Assembly (NCBI GenBank): GCA_938003835.1
Contig: CALKXJ010000016.1
Location: forward strand, 62,001 to 126,000
DNA length: 64,000 nucleotides
Origin: an uncultured Bryobacteraceae bacterium
Lineage (GTDB): Bacteria; Acidobacteriota; Terriglobia; Bryobacterales; Bryobacteraceae
Direction: 5' to 3'
The position numbers and the translations under genes were made by a program. The notes below the pieces were generated by a model. That model worked only from the letters and a program-made list of their open reading frames with translations. It had not been told where the DNA came from and did not search any database. This document shows positions 17,711-24,534 of the stretch, one piece after another (position 1 is the first letter of the stretch; every line of letters starts with the position of its first letter).

Positions 17711-18667
17711 ATGGCCACCGCGCGCCTCACCACCACGCTCTGCGGCCTCAGCCTCCCGAGCCCGGTGCTCGCCGCCAGCGGCACGTTCGGCTACGGCGTG
17801 GAGTTCGAGAATCTGGTGGACTGGCGCTGGATCGGCGGCTTCGTGGTCAAGGGCCTCTCGCGCGAGCCGATCGCCGGCAACCCGCCCCCGCGACTCTGGG
17901 AGACCGCCTCCGGCATGATCAACTCCGTCGGCTTGCAGAATATCGGCGTCCGGGCCTTCGTGCGCGACAAGCTTCCCGGCATCCGCAGGCTCGGCGTAGC
18001 CGCCTTCGCCAACGTCTTCGGCTACTGCGTCGACGACTACCTGGAAGTCTTGCGGGTTCTCGAAGACGCCGAAGGTCTGGCCGGCTATGAACTGAACGTC
18101 TCCTGCCCGAACACCAGGCACGGCGGCATCTACTTTTCGAGCGACCCGGGCCTGCTGGCGAATCTCGTCGCCGCGGCCCGGCGCGTCGCCCGGCGGCCCC
18201 TGATCGTGAAACTCTCGCCCAACGTGGCCTCGATCGCGCCGCTCGCCAAAGCGGCGGAGGAGTCCGGCGCCGATGCCCTCTCCCTTATCAATACCCTCAT
18301 CGCCCTGGCCGTGGACGCCCGGAGCCGCCGGCCGCGCCTCGGAGCGGGCTTCGGCGGACTGTCCGGCCCGGCTATCAAGCCGGTGGCCCTACGCTTCGTC
18401 TGGGAGGCGGTCCAGGCCGTCCGCGTCCCCGTGGTCGGCATCGGCGGGATCGCCAGCGGCGAGGATGCCGCCGAGTTCCTGGTGGCCGGCGCCCGCGCCG
18501 TCGAAGTCGGCACGGCGAACTTCTGGGACCCGAACGCCACCGCCCGGATCGCCCGCCAGCTCGACCGCTTCCTGGCCGGGCAAGGTGTCCGGCATGTCAG
18601 CGAGATTGTTGGAACACTCCGACTGGAGCCGAACAGAGATGAGCAAGAAAATTGTCACAACCGATAA
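17711..18667 (+). CDS. pyrD: Dihydroorotate dehydrogenase, class 1 (1B-like)
   Basis: FMN enzyme of pyrimidine synthesis, 318 residues, soluble. Class 1 marks: start [24 protein letters not shown], catalytic Cys132 in NVSCPN, and FMN-binding [12 protein letters not shown] and VEVGTANF near the C-terminus. Cys rather than Ser as base places it in class 1, and the sequence is closest to 1B, which normally needs PyrK to use NAD; no pyrK is in the window. A TTAGACT box lies about 20 bases before the ATG, suggesting a very short leader. The stop overlaps ridA by 29 bases. Confidence 0.93.
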   Translation: MATARLTTTLCGLSLPSPVLAASGTFGYGVEFENLVDWRWIGGFVVKGLSREPIAGNPPPRLWETASGMINSVGLQNIGVRAFVRDKLPGIRRLGVAAFANVFGYCVDDYLEVLRVLEDAEGLAGYELNVSCPNTRHGGIYFSSDPGLLANLVAAARRVARRPLIVKLSPNVASIAPLAKAAEESGADALSLINTLIALAVDARSRRPRLGAGFGGLSGPAIKPVALRFVWEAVQAVRVPVVGIGGIASGEDAAEFLVAGARAVEVGTANFWDPNATARIARQLDRFLAGQGVRHVSEIVGTLRLEPNRDEQENCHNR

Positions 18668-19025
18668 GGCCCCGGCGGCGATCGGGCCGTACTCCCAGGC
18701 GGTGGTTCACCGCGGAACGGCCTATTTGAGTGGCCAGATTCCGATTGACCCTGTCACCGGCCAAGTGGTCGAGGGCGGTATCGAGGCGCAGACCGAGCGC
18801 GTGCTCGAGAACCTGAAAGGACTGCTCGAGGCCTGCGGCGCTACGCTCGCCGACGTGCTCAAGGTCACCGTCTACCTGCGCGACTTGGGCGAGTTCGCCA
18901 GCATGAACGAGGTCTTTGCCCGGTATTTCGCTCAGGACCCCCCGGCCCGCGCCACCATCGAAGCGGCCCGCCTGCCCCGCGATGTGAGGATCGAGGTCGA
19001 CGCCATCGCCGCCGTGCCCGACTGA
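18639..19025 (+). CDS. ridA: RidA family enamine/imine deaminase
   Basis: A 128-residue YjgF/RidA protein that hydrolyses reactive enamines and imines made by PLP enzymes. It starts [21 protein letters not shown], then AYLSGQIPIDP, TERVLENLKGLLEACG, and ends with the active-site pattern PPARATIEAARLPRDVRIEVDAIA that carries the key Arg and Glu. The ATG at 18639 lies inside the end of pyrD, 29 bases of overlap, so it is likely translated from the pyrD mRNA. Nearby PLP decarboxylase (14617) could be a source of such intermediates, but this is only a guess. Confidence 0.93.
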   Translation: MSKKIVTTDKAPAAIGPYSQAVVHRGTAYLSGQIPIDPVTGQVVEGGIEAQTERVLENLKGLLEACGATLADVLKVTVYLRDLGEFASMNEVFARYFAQDPPARATIEAARLPRDVRIEVDAIAAVPD

Positions 19026-19037
19026 GGCCGGCCCGCT

Positions 19038-19412
19038 TCAGTGCGCCGAGTATTGCGGCTGCGGCGGGTTCAGCTTCACCTGGACGGTCTTCTCCTCTTC
19101 GTCCAGCTCCAGGTGCGCCCCGTAGGTCTGGTAGTTGTCGGCGATCACCAGCAGCAGCACCTTGCCCTGAGGAATCGGAGGGAACATGGCCACCCCCTGC
19201 TGGTTCGTCCGTGTCTCCCAGTGCCGCCGCACCTTTTTGCCGAGTTTCTTCATCGAGCGGCCTTCTTCGAACCGCAGCGTGACGCTCGCCCGGGCCACGG
19301 GCTGCTCTTTGTGATTGGTCACTTCGACGCGAAGCGCCGTCATCGGGTCCTTGCCCGCCAGCGGCAGAGCCAGAGCGGAAAGCACGAACGTCAGCACCAC
19401 CCTTCTCCGCAT
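19038..19412 (-). CDS. Small secreted protein with carboxypeptidase-regulatory-like domain
   Basis: A 124-residue protein not assigned to a named family. A signal peptide (VVLTFVLSALALPLAG) is followed by a single beta-sandwich-like domain: TALRVEVTNHKEQPVARASVTLRFEEG, then TRTNQQGVAMFPPIPQGKVLLLVIADNYQTYG, the pattern of CarboxypepD_reg domains. It ends LNPPQPQYSAH. It is the last gene after hpnE on the same strand, 39 bases away, and converges on ridA. A cell-surface or periplasmic role is likely; no function can be named. Confidence 0.75.
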   Translation of the reverse strand: MRRRVVLTFVLSALALPLAGKDPMTALRVEVTNHKEQPVARASVTLRFEEGRSMKKLGKKVRRHWETRTNQQGVAMFPPIPQGKVLLLVIADNYQTYGAHLELDEEEKTVQVKLNPPQPQYSAH

Positions 19413-19451
19413 GTCTCTAGTATCGCAGAGCCGCAGCGGCCCCCGGTCCGC

Positions 19452-20777
19452 TCAACCCAGATCGGGCTGGAGAAATCGCGCCGGGCGCCCGCAGGCGGCC
19501 GCGATCTCCTCGGCCGCCAGATAGCCGCCGCGCACGGCGCCCTCCATCGTCGGCGGCCACCCTGTGCGCGTCCAGTCGCCGGCCAGGAGCAGGTTCTCGA
19601 AAGCGGTGCGCGCCGGCGGGCGGCGCTCCTCGATGCCCGGCAGGGCCGAGAAGGTCGCGCGGAGCTCCTTGACGACGTGCGCCTGTTCGAGCCGCGCGCG
19701 GCGCACCCCCGGGAGGAACTCTTCGAGTTCGCGCCGCGCCAGCTCGATCACCTCGCTTCGCTCCAGTTCGATCAGCTTCCTTGAAGCACTCACCACCACC
19801 TGAAGGTAGCGGCCTCCCGCCTTGTTGAAGAACCACTGGATCGTGCGGTCGAGCAGCGTGGCATGGGGTAGCTCCGTCACCGCCCGGTCGAACCAGAGAT
19901 GGATTCCGGTGATGGGCGAGTGCTGCCAGCCGTCGAAGTCGATGCCGAGCTCGGGCGCCAGCGCGGGGAGGCGTTCGAACGGCACGGCCAGAATGTAGAA
20001 ATCGGCCGTCGCCGTGGCGCCGCGCCAGACGACACCCACGACCCGCTTCCCGTCGAAGAGAACGCGCTCCACCGGAGCCCGCAGCCGCAGTTCCACCCGC
20101 TCCCACCTTTGCCAGGCTTCGGCCCGGTAGAGTTCGCCCAGCGGCACGGCGGGCACGCCCATCTCGTAGCCGCTTGCCGAAGCCAGGAATCCGAGCCAGA
20201 TCACCTGCAAGCCGTGGCGGGCCCCCATGCGGTCCAGCTCCTCGTTGACTGCGCTGACCAGCACCTGGCGCCAGAAACGGTCGATGGCGCGTGCGGGCTG
20301 CCGCTTCTCCTCAAGCCAGTCGAGCATCGTCATCCGCTCGAGCTCGCCGCGGGCCGGATATTCCCGCCGGACGGCGGCGAGCGCGCGCAGGATGGCCAGC
20401 TTGTCGGCGAGCGCCAGGAACTTCACCCCCAGGAACGAGCCGGTGAAGTGCCACGGCGCAGGCAGCCGGCCACCCGCAAGACGCGAGACGCGCCCGCCCG
20501 GCTCGATGAAATAGAACTCCCGGTAAAACCGGATGCGGTCAGCCACGCCGAGCCGTTCGTAGAAGTCGAGGAGATTCGTGCAGCAGCGCAGGAGGATGTG
20601 CTGGCAGTTGTCGATGAGCCGGGGCTGCTCATCGGGCCCCGTCCAGGGATACGAAGTCGCCCGGCCGCCGAGAACCGGCCGCGCCTCGAAAAGCTCGACC
20701 TCGAAACCCGATTGCCCCAGCGCGGCCGCCGCAGCCAGCCCGGCCAGCCCTCCGCCGACAATGACGACGCGCGGCAT
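19452..20777 (-). CDS. hpnE: Hydroxysqualene dehydroxylase (squalene-associated FAD-dependent desaturase)
   Basis: FAD-dependent amine-oxidase-like enzyme, 441 residues, that takes hydroxysqualene to squalene for hopanoid synthesis. FAD-binding VVIVGGGLAGLAAAAAL at 4-20, then EARPVLGGRATSYPW and the family mark IDNCQHILLRCCTNLLDFYERLGV; the C-terminal FAD motif is LLLAGDWTRTGWPPTMEGAVRGGYLAAEEI. HpnC, HpnD and squalene-hopene cyclase are not in the window. The ATG follows the stop of a 38-residue small ORF with no gap, so translation may depend on it. Confidence 0.9.
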   Translation of the reverse strand: MPRVVIVGGGLAGLAAAAALGQSGFEVELFEARPVLGGRATSYPWTGPDEQPRLIDNCQHILLRCCTNLLDFYERLGVADRIRFYREFYFIEPGGRVSRLAGGRLPAPWHFTGSFLGVKFLALADKLAILRALAAVRREYPARGELERMTMLDWLEEKRQPARAIDRFWRQVLVSAVNEELDRMGARHGLQVIWLGFLASASGYEMGVPAVPLGELYRAEAWQRWERVELRLRAPVERVLFDGKRVVGVVWRGATATADFYILAVPFERLPALAPELGIDFDGWQHSPITGIHLWFDRAVTELPHATLLDRTIQWFFNKAGGRYLQVVVSASRKLIELERSEVIELARRELEEFLPGVRRARLEQAHVVKELRATFSALPGIEERRPPARTAFENLLLAGDWTRTGWPPTMEGAVRGGYLAAEEIAAACGRPARFLQPDLG

Positions 20778-20894
20778 CTAGATCCGCACGCGAGCCCGTT
20801 TGCCCCCGCCCCCGCCGTCGCCGTCGAGATTCAGGGCCAGCCAGCCGCAGATGAACACCAGCAGCAGATAGGCCAAATCCCCCAGGTTGAGCAT
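20778..20894 (-). CDS. 38-residue membrane microprotein with poly-Gly and KRARVRI tail
   Basis: Short ORF read from the sequence: ATG at 20894 to TAG at 20778. The peptide is one hydrophobic helix (LGDLAYLLLVFICGWLALNL), then DGDGGGGG and the basic tail KRARVRI. Helix, five glycines and a strongly basic end are an organised pattern rather than random GC-rich translation. The basic tail after the helix suggests the C-terminus stays in the cytoplasm. Its TAG is followed at once by the hpnE ATG, so it may couple hpnE translation or act with the membrane enzyme. A weak GTGGGGTG lies in front of its ATG. No family recognised. Confidence 0.6.
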   Translation of the reverse strand: MLNLGDLAYLLLVFICGWLALNLDGDGGGGGKRARVRI

Positions 20895-20948
20895 CACCCC
20901 ACAGTATCCGGCGGTGCCCCGGTCGGTGACAAGCTCGGGGGGTACTAG

Positions 20949-22193
20949 TCAGTACCGGCCGTATTCCCAGGCCGCCTCGAGCATCGCGATGACGTTCTTC
21001 GGCGGCACGTCGGCCATGACATTGTGCACCTGAGTGAAGACGAAGCCGCCGTCCTTCATGAAGATCTCCATCCGGCGCCGCACGTCCTCGCGGACCTCCT
21101 CGGGTGTGCCGCGCGGCAGCACCCGCTGCGTGTCGCAGCCGCCGCCCCAGAAGGTGATGTCGCGGCCGAACTCCCGCTTGAGCCGCTCCGGTTCCATGTA
21201 GCGGGCGGAGGTCTGCACCGGATTGAGCACCTCCACGCCCGCTTCGATCAGATAGGGAATGAGCTGGTAGATGCCGCCGCAGTTGTGCATGAAGACGTGA
21301 GCGCCGCTCAGGCGCTTCACCGCCCTGTAGATCTGCTTGTGCCGGGGCAGGAACAGCTCGCGGTAGGTTTCAGGCGCGAGCTGCGGGCCGCTTTGCATCC
21401 CCAAATCGTCGCCCACCACTACCAGGTCGATGAGGCCCCGCACTCTCGGCAGCAGCCGCTCGAGCGTCTCCAGGTGGTGTTCGGTCAGCCGGTCGAGAAA
21501 CTTCGCCAGCTTCTTCTTTTCGCCGGCGAGGTAATAGTAAAGGTTCTCCATCCCGAACAGAAACTGCGACCACTCGAAAAGGTTGCAACCCACCTGGAGC
21601 AGGATGGCGTAGTCGGTCTCCTCGCGGAGCCGGCGCGCCGTGCGGGCGATCTCCTCGAGGTGGTCCTCCGTGAGCGGGCGGTGGAACGGCGCCGTCGGAA
21701 TCGCCGCCCAGGTCACCTGCGCCATCTTTTCTTCGAGCGGCTCGTAGTTGTCCAGCCCGTCGGGGCCCGAGGCGGGCCAGTAGCACTGGTCGATGTAAAG
21801 CGCTCCCGCGGGCATCTTGCCGATGACGATGCCGGCGGCGTCACGCACCAGCAGGTCCCCGTTCGCTCGTTCTGCACGGAACCATGCCGGAGCGAGCGCT
21901 TCCGAGCCGTCCGGCAGCATCCAGCTCTGCCACAGATCGGGGGTATCGAAGCCGCGACCGAGATCGATGGCGTCGATGTGGAAGCGCTCGAGATACCACT
22001 CGTCCGGCTGGGCGAGCTGCTGGATCATGTCGTAGACCTTCGTGGGCGGGTCCGTGATGCCCAGGTGCCGCTTGAGACGGTTGTAGGCGATGGCCATGAT
22101 GCCGCTCGAACGCATCGCGCCGTGGTCGATCGGCACCCGGTCCGGCTCCTTGTGAGCGATGGCGGCGAGGACGCGCTCCCGGGAAGTCATCAT
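20949..22193 (-). CDS. Uroporphyrinogen decarboxylase-like (URO-D/MtaA/CmuA family) protein
   Basis: A 414-residue TIM-barrel protein of the URO-D superfamily but not HemE: it begins TSRERVLAAIAHKEPDRVPIDHG, the typical start of the corrinoid-methyltransferase/URO-D-like branch common in sugar-degrading Acidobacteriota. Later motifs are VVVGDDLGMQSGPQLAPETYRELFLP, FMHNCGGIYQLIPYLIEAGVEVLNPVQ and WGGGCDTQRVLPRGTPEEVREDV. Actual substrate unknown; possibly methyl-group or corrinoid chemistry. Good Shine-Dalgarno AAAAGGAGC precedes the first of two ATGs (22193 and 22190). Confidence 0.85.
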   Translation of the reverse strand: MMTSRERVLAAIAHKEPDRVPIDHGAMRSSGIMAIAYNRLKRHLGITDPPTKVYDMIQQLAQPDEWYLERFHIDAIDLGRGFDTPDLWQSWMLPDGSEALAPAWFRAERANGDLLVRDAAGIVIGKMPAGALYIDQCYWPASGPDGLDNYEPLEEKMAQVTWAAIPTAPFHRPLTEDHLEEIARTARRLREETDYAILLQVGCNLFEWSQFLFGMENLYYYLAGEKKKLAKFLDRLTEHHLETLERLLPRVRGLIDLVVVGDDLGMQSGPQLAPETYRELFLPRHKQIYRAVKRLSGAHVFMHNCGGIYQLIPYLIEAGVEVLNPVQTSARYMEPERLKREFGRDITFWGGGCDTQRVLPRGTPEEVREDVRRRMEIFMKDGGFVFTQVHNVMADVPPKNVIAMLEAAWEYGRY

Positions 22194-22215
22194 CCTTTGC
22201 TCCTTTTCTCAACCG

Positions 22216-22431
22216 CTAATGTACCGCCGCGGCGACGATGATGCTCACCCCGAGCGCGAGCGCGCCGGCGAGTATGGCAAAGGCCAGCTCCGATGGCGCC
22301 TGCTCGCCCGCGGTGAGCGCCTCGCGCGCCGCCTGGATAACCACCCTGAGCGCCAGAAAATAGATGAGAAGCCCCAGGGCGACAAAGGCCAGTGCGCTCA
22401 CCAGGCTTGGAAGGTTGAAGTACATGCTCAT
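22216..22431 (-). CDS. DUF350-like small membrane protein (half length)
   Basis: A 71-residue protein with two hydrophobic helices: SLVSALAFVALGLLIYFLAL and the C-terminal ELAFAILAGALALGVSIIVAAAVH. The second block is the characteristic end of DUF350 (YjfL/UPF0719) units. Family members usually have two such units in about 130 residues; this one carries one, so it may act as a dimer or be a reduced form. Function of DUF350 is not established. It lies 22 bases upstream of the URO-D-like gene on the same strand, and divergent from rpsU. Confidence 0.65.
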   Translation of the reverse strand: MSMYFNLPSLVSALAFVALGLLIYFLALRVVIQAAREALTAGEQAPSELAFAILAGALALGVSIIVAAAVH

Positions 22432-22474
22432 CGGCCATTCCTTTCCCGAAAGGCGGGCCGGCGTGCGCCTGCCC

Positions 22475-22504
22475 TTGTACCGGCCGCGCCAAACCCTTTA
22501 TGAT
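22475..22504 (+). promoter_or_regulatory. Sigma70-type promoter of rpsU
   Basis: TTGTAC (22475-22480) and TATGAT (22499-22504) are separated by 18 bases, a good housekeeping promoter facing rpsU. Transcription would begin near 22511 and leave a leader of about 70 to 100 bases, depending on which rpsU start is used. Confidence 0.6.
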
Positions 22505-22608
22505 GGTAAAGGTTCCTCCAGCCCGAATTCATCCGTAGTGTGAAAGAAAGGCTGTCGGCGATCCTCCGCAAGGAGGAATCTGTGCCCGGAGAGGGGGTGA
22601 GAGCGAGT

Positions 22609-22809
22609 TTGGCTGAGGTCATCATTCAGGAAGGTGAAACGCTCGAGAGCGCTCTTCGCCGCTTCAAGCGCAAGGTGCAGCAGGAGGACATCATCAAGGA
22701 GATCAAGCGTCACTCCTACTACCTGAAGCCCGGCGAGAAGCGCCGCGTCAAGCAAGCCCTGGCGCGCAAGCGCAACCGCAAGAAGCGCGCCAAGGACCTC
22801 GAGGCATAA
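22609..22809 (+). CDS. rpsU: 30S ribosomal protein S21
   Basis: Small-subunit ribosomal protein, 66 residues in the usual form: AEVIIQEGETLESALRRFKR, KVQQEDIIKEIKRHSYYLKP, GEKRRVKQALARKRNRKKRA. The conserved start MAEV corresponds to TTG at 22609, with GAGGGGGTGA eight bases in front. A second possible start is GTG at 22582, which has a perfect AAGGAGG at 22570-22576 five bases away and would add nine residues (VPGEGVRAS). Both are well formed; family conservation favours 22609. The basic C-terminus is that of S21, whose absence or presence can affect initiation. Confidence 0.92.
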   Translation: MAEVIIQEGETLESALRRFKRKVQQEDIIKEIKRHSYYLKPGEKRRVKQALARKRNRKKRAKDLEA

Positions 22810-22812
22810 CGG

Positions 22813-23463
22813 TTGGCAATTTCCCGCATGCTGCGGCAGCGGCGCAACCTCGTGCTCGCCGTGGCGCTGGTGGCCGGCAGCACGTCCGGTTGCCGCGGCC
22901 GATCCGCGAAGGCGGTGGCCGTCATTCCCAAGTCGACCGCCCATGTTTATTGGGTGTCGGTCGAGGCCGGCGCCCGGGCGGCCGCAGCCGAGTACGGCCT
23001 CGAACTCGTCTGGAACGGGCCGCCCACGGAAATCGACATCGCCCGGCGCGTCGACGGGATCGCTATCGCTGCCTGCGAGCGCAAGGCCTTGGTCGATCCC
23101 GTGGAACGCGCCGTGGCGGCCGGCATCTCGGTCACCGTTTTCGACTCCGGCGTCGATTCCACGCGCCACATGAGCTTCATCGCCACCGATAATGTCGAGG
23201 CCGGGCGCATCCGCTTCGTCGGCTTCGACTGGAGCGAGGCGATGCTCGAGGATCCTAGAACAGGTGTGCTCGACGCCATCGTCGTTCAGGATCCGTTCCG
23301 GATGGGCTTCGAAGCCGTCAAGTCGCCCGCCGAGAAGATCGAAGGCCTTGAGCCGCCCAAGCGCCTGGATCTTCCCGCGCGGCTCGCGCGTGCTGCGGAC
23401 CTCGAGCTTCCCGAGGTGAAAGCCCTGCTCGCCCCCGATCCGAGAAAACGCCGGCACCCATGA
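22813..23463 (+). CDS. Internally shortened periplasmic sugar-binding lipoprotein (probable remnant)
   Basis: A 216-residue protein with a signal ending STSGC (lipobox-like Cys), resembling RbsB-type sugar-binding proteins. Family pieces are present in order: VAVIPKSTAHVYWVSVEAGARAAAAEYG, RRVDGIAIAACERKALVDPVERA, VTVFDSGVDSTRHMSFIATDNVEAGR, then directly RFVGFDWSEAMLEDPRTG and DAIVVQDPFRMGFEAV. From the family I expect about 75 more residues between GR and RFVGFD (the second lobe) and about 14 more before RRVDG; both gaps keep the frame. It is probably non-functional or misassembled. It overlaps the next gene by ATGA; start TTG at 22813 or ATG at 22828. Confidence 0.65.
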   Translation: MAISRMLRQRRNLVLAVALVAGSTSGCRGRSAKAVAVIPKSTAHVYWVSVEAGARAAAAEYGLELVWNGPPTEIDIARRVDGIAIAACERKALVDPVERAVAAGISVTVFDSGVDSTRHMSFIATDNVEAGRIRFVGFDWSEAMLEDPRTGVLDAIVVQDPFRMGFEAVKSPAEKIEGLEPPKRLDLPARLARAADLELPEVKALLAPDPRKRRHP

Positions 23464-24530
23464 ACGCCTCAGTAACACTGCGACACGAGGAGCTTCTGCA
23501 ACTCGTCGAGGGCATTCTCCTTGCCGAGGGGCTCGCACCCGCCAAGGCCAGCCTAATGGCCGAATCGCTCGTTGCGGCCAGTCTCCGCGGCGTGGACTCT
23601 CACGGTGTGCACCTGCTGCCGCACTACATCCGCCAGTTCCGGGCAGGCAACATCGACCTGGCCGCCGACGGCCACGTGGTCTCCGAATCCGGCGCCTGCC
23701 TGGTCTATGACGGCGAGCACGGCCTGGGACAGCATGTCTCGGCCGTCTGCTCGGACCATGCTGTGCGCCTGGCGCGCGAGCACGGCCTCGGCATGGTCAT
23801 CGCCCGCAACTCGAACCATTTCGGCGCCGCGGCCTTCTGGGGCCAGCGCATCGCGCGGCACGGCATGATCGGCATCGTCATGTGCAACGCCTCGCCCTCG
23901 GTTCCGCCCTGGCAGGGGCGCGAAGGCCGTATCGGCACCAACCCGATCTGCGTGGCCGTTCCGAGCAGCGGGCGCGGCGGCTGGCTGCTCGATATGGCCA
24001 CCACCACCGTCGCGATGAACAAGATCGTCCAGGCGGCGGCCAACAACGAGCCCACCATTCCGCCCGGCTGGGCCATGGACCGCGACGGCGTCCCTACTAC
24101 CGACACCCAAGCGGCGCGGCGCGGCTGGCTCATGCCTCTCGGCGGATACAAAGGCAGCGGTCTGGGCATGATGGTCGAGATTCTTTGCGCGGTGCTCGGC
24201 GGCGGGGCGATGAGCACCGCCGTCGGCGGCCTGCATATCCTCGAGCGGATGATGAACACCTCGCAGATGTTCCTCGCCATCGACGTCGCCCGCTTCATGC
24301 CGCTTGAGGAATTTCAGGCGCGGATGGAGCATCTCATCACGCTGGTCAAGTCGGCGCCGCCCGCTACAGGCTACGACGAGGTGCTCGTGGCCGGCGACCC
24401 GGAGTGGCGCGCCGAGGCCGAGCGGCTTCGCAAGGGCGTGCCCATTGACCCGAGCACCTGGCAGCGGCTCAAGGAACTGGCGGCCGAGGCCGGCCTGGCG
24501 GCGCCGGAGCCCGTTACGGCGCAGCCCTAG
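23460..24530 (+). CDS. Ldh family (malate/L-lactate dehydrogenase-like) oxidoreductase
   Basis: NAD(P)-dependent 2-oxoacid/2-hydroxyacid oxidoreductase of the Ldh_2 type, 356 residues, normal length. Motifs: SLRGVDSHGVHLLPHYIRQFRAG with the catalytic His pair region, VARNSNHFGAAAFW (IARNSNHFG), GTNPICVAVP, LDMATTTVA and LPLGGYKGSGLGMMVEIL. Such enzymes include sulfolactate, ureidoglycolate and delta1-piperideine dehydrogenases; the neighbours (sugar-binding protein, aminoacylase-like) do not decide it. ATG overlaps the preceding stop as ATGA. Confidence 0.87.
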   Translation: MNASVTLRHEELLQLVEGILLAEGLAPAKASLMAESLVAASLRGVDSHGVHLLPHYIRQFRAGNIDLAADGHVVSESGACLVYDGEHGLGQHVSAVCSDHAVRLAREHGLGMVIARNSNHFGAAAFWGQRIARHGMIGIVMCNASPSVPPWQGREGRIGTNPICVAVPSSGRGGWLLDMATTTVAMNKIVQAAANNEPTIPPGWAMDRDGVPTTDTQAARRGWLMPLGGYKGSGLGMMVEILCAVLGGGAMSTAVGGLHILERMMNTSQMFLAIDVARFMPLEEFQARMEHLITLVKSAPPATGYDEVLVAGDPEWRAEAERLRKGVPIDPSTWQRLKELAAEAGLAAPEPVTAQP

Positions 24531-24534
24531 CGCG

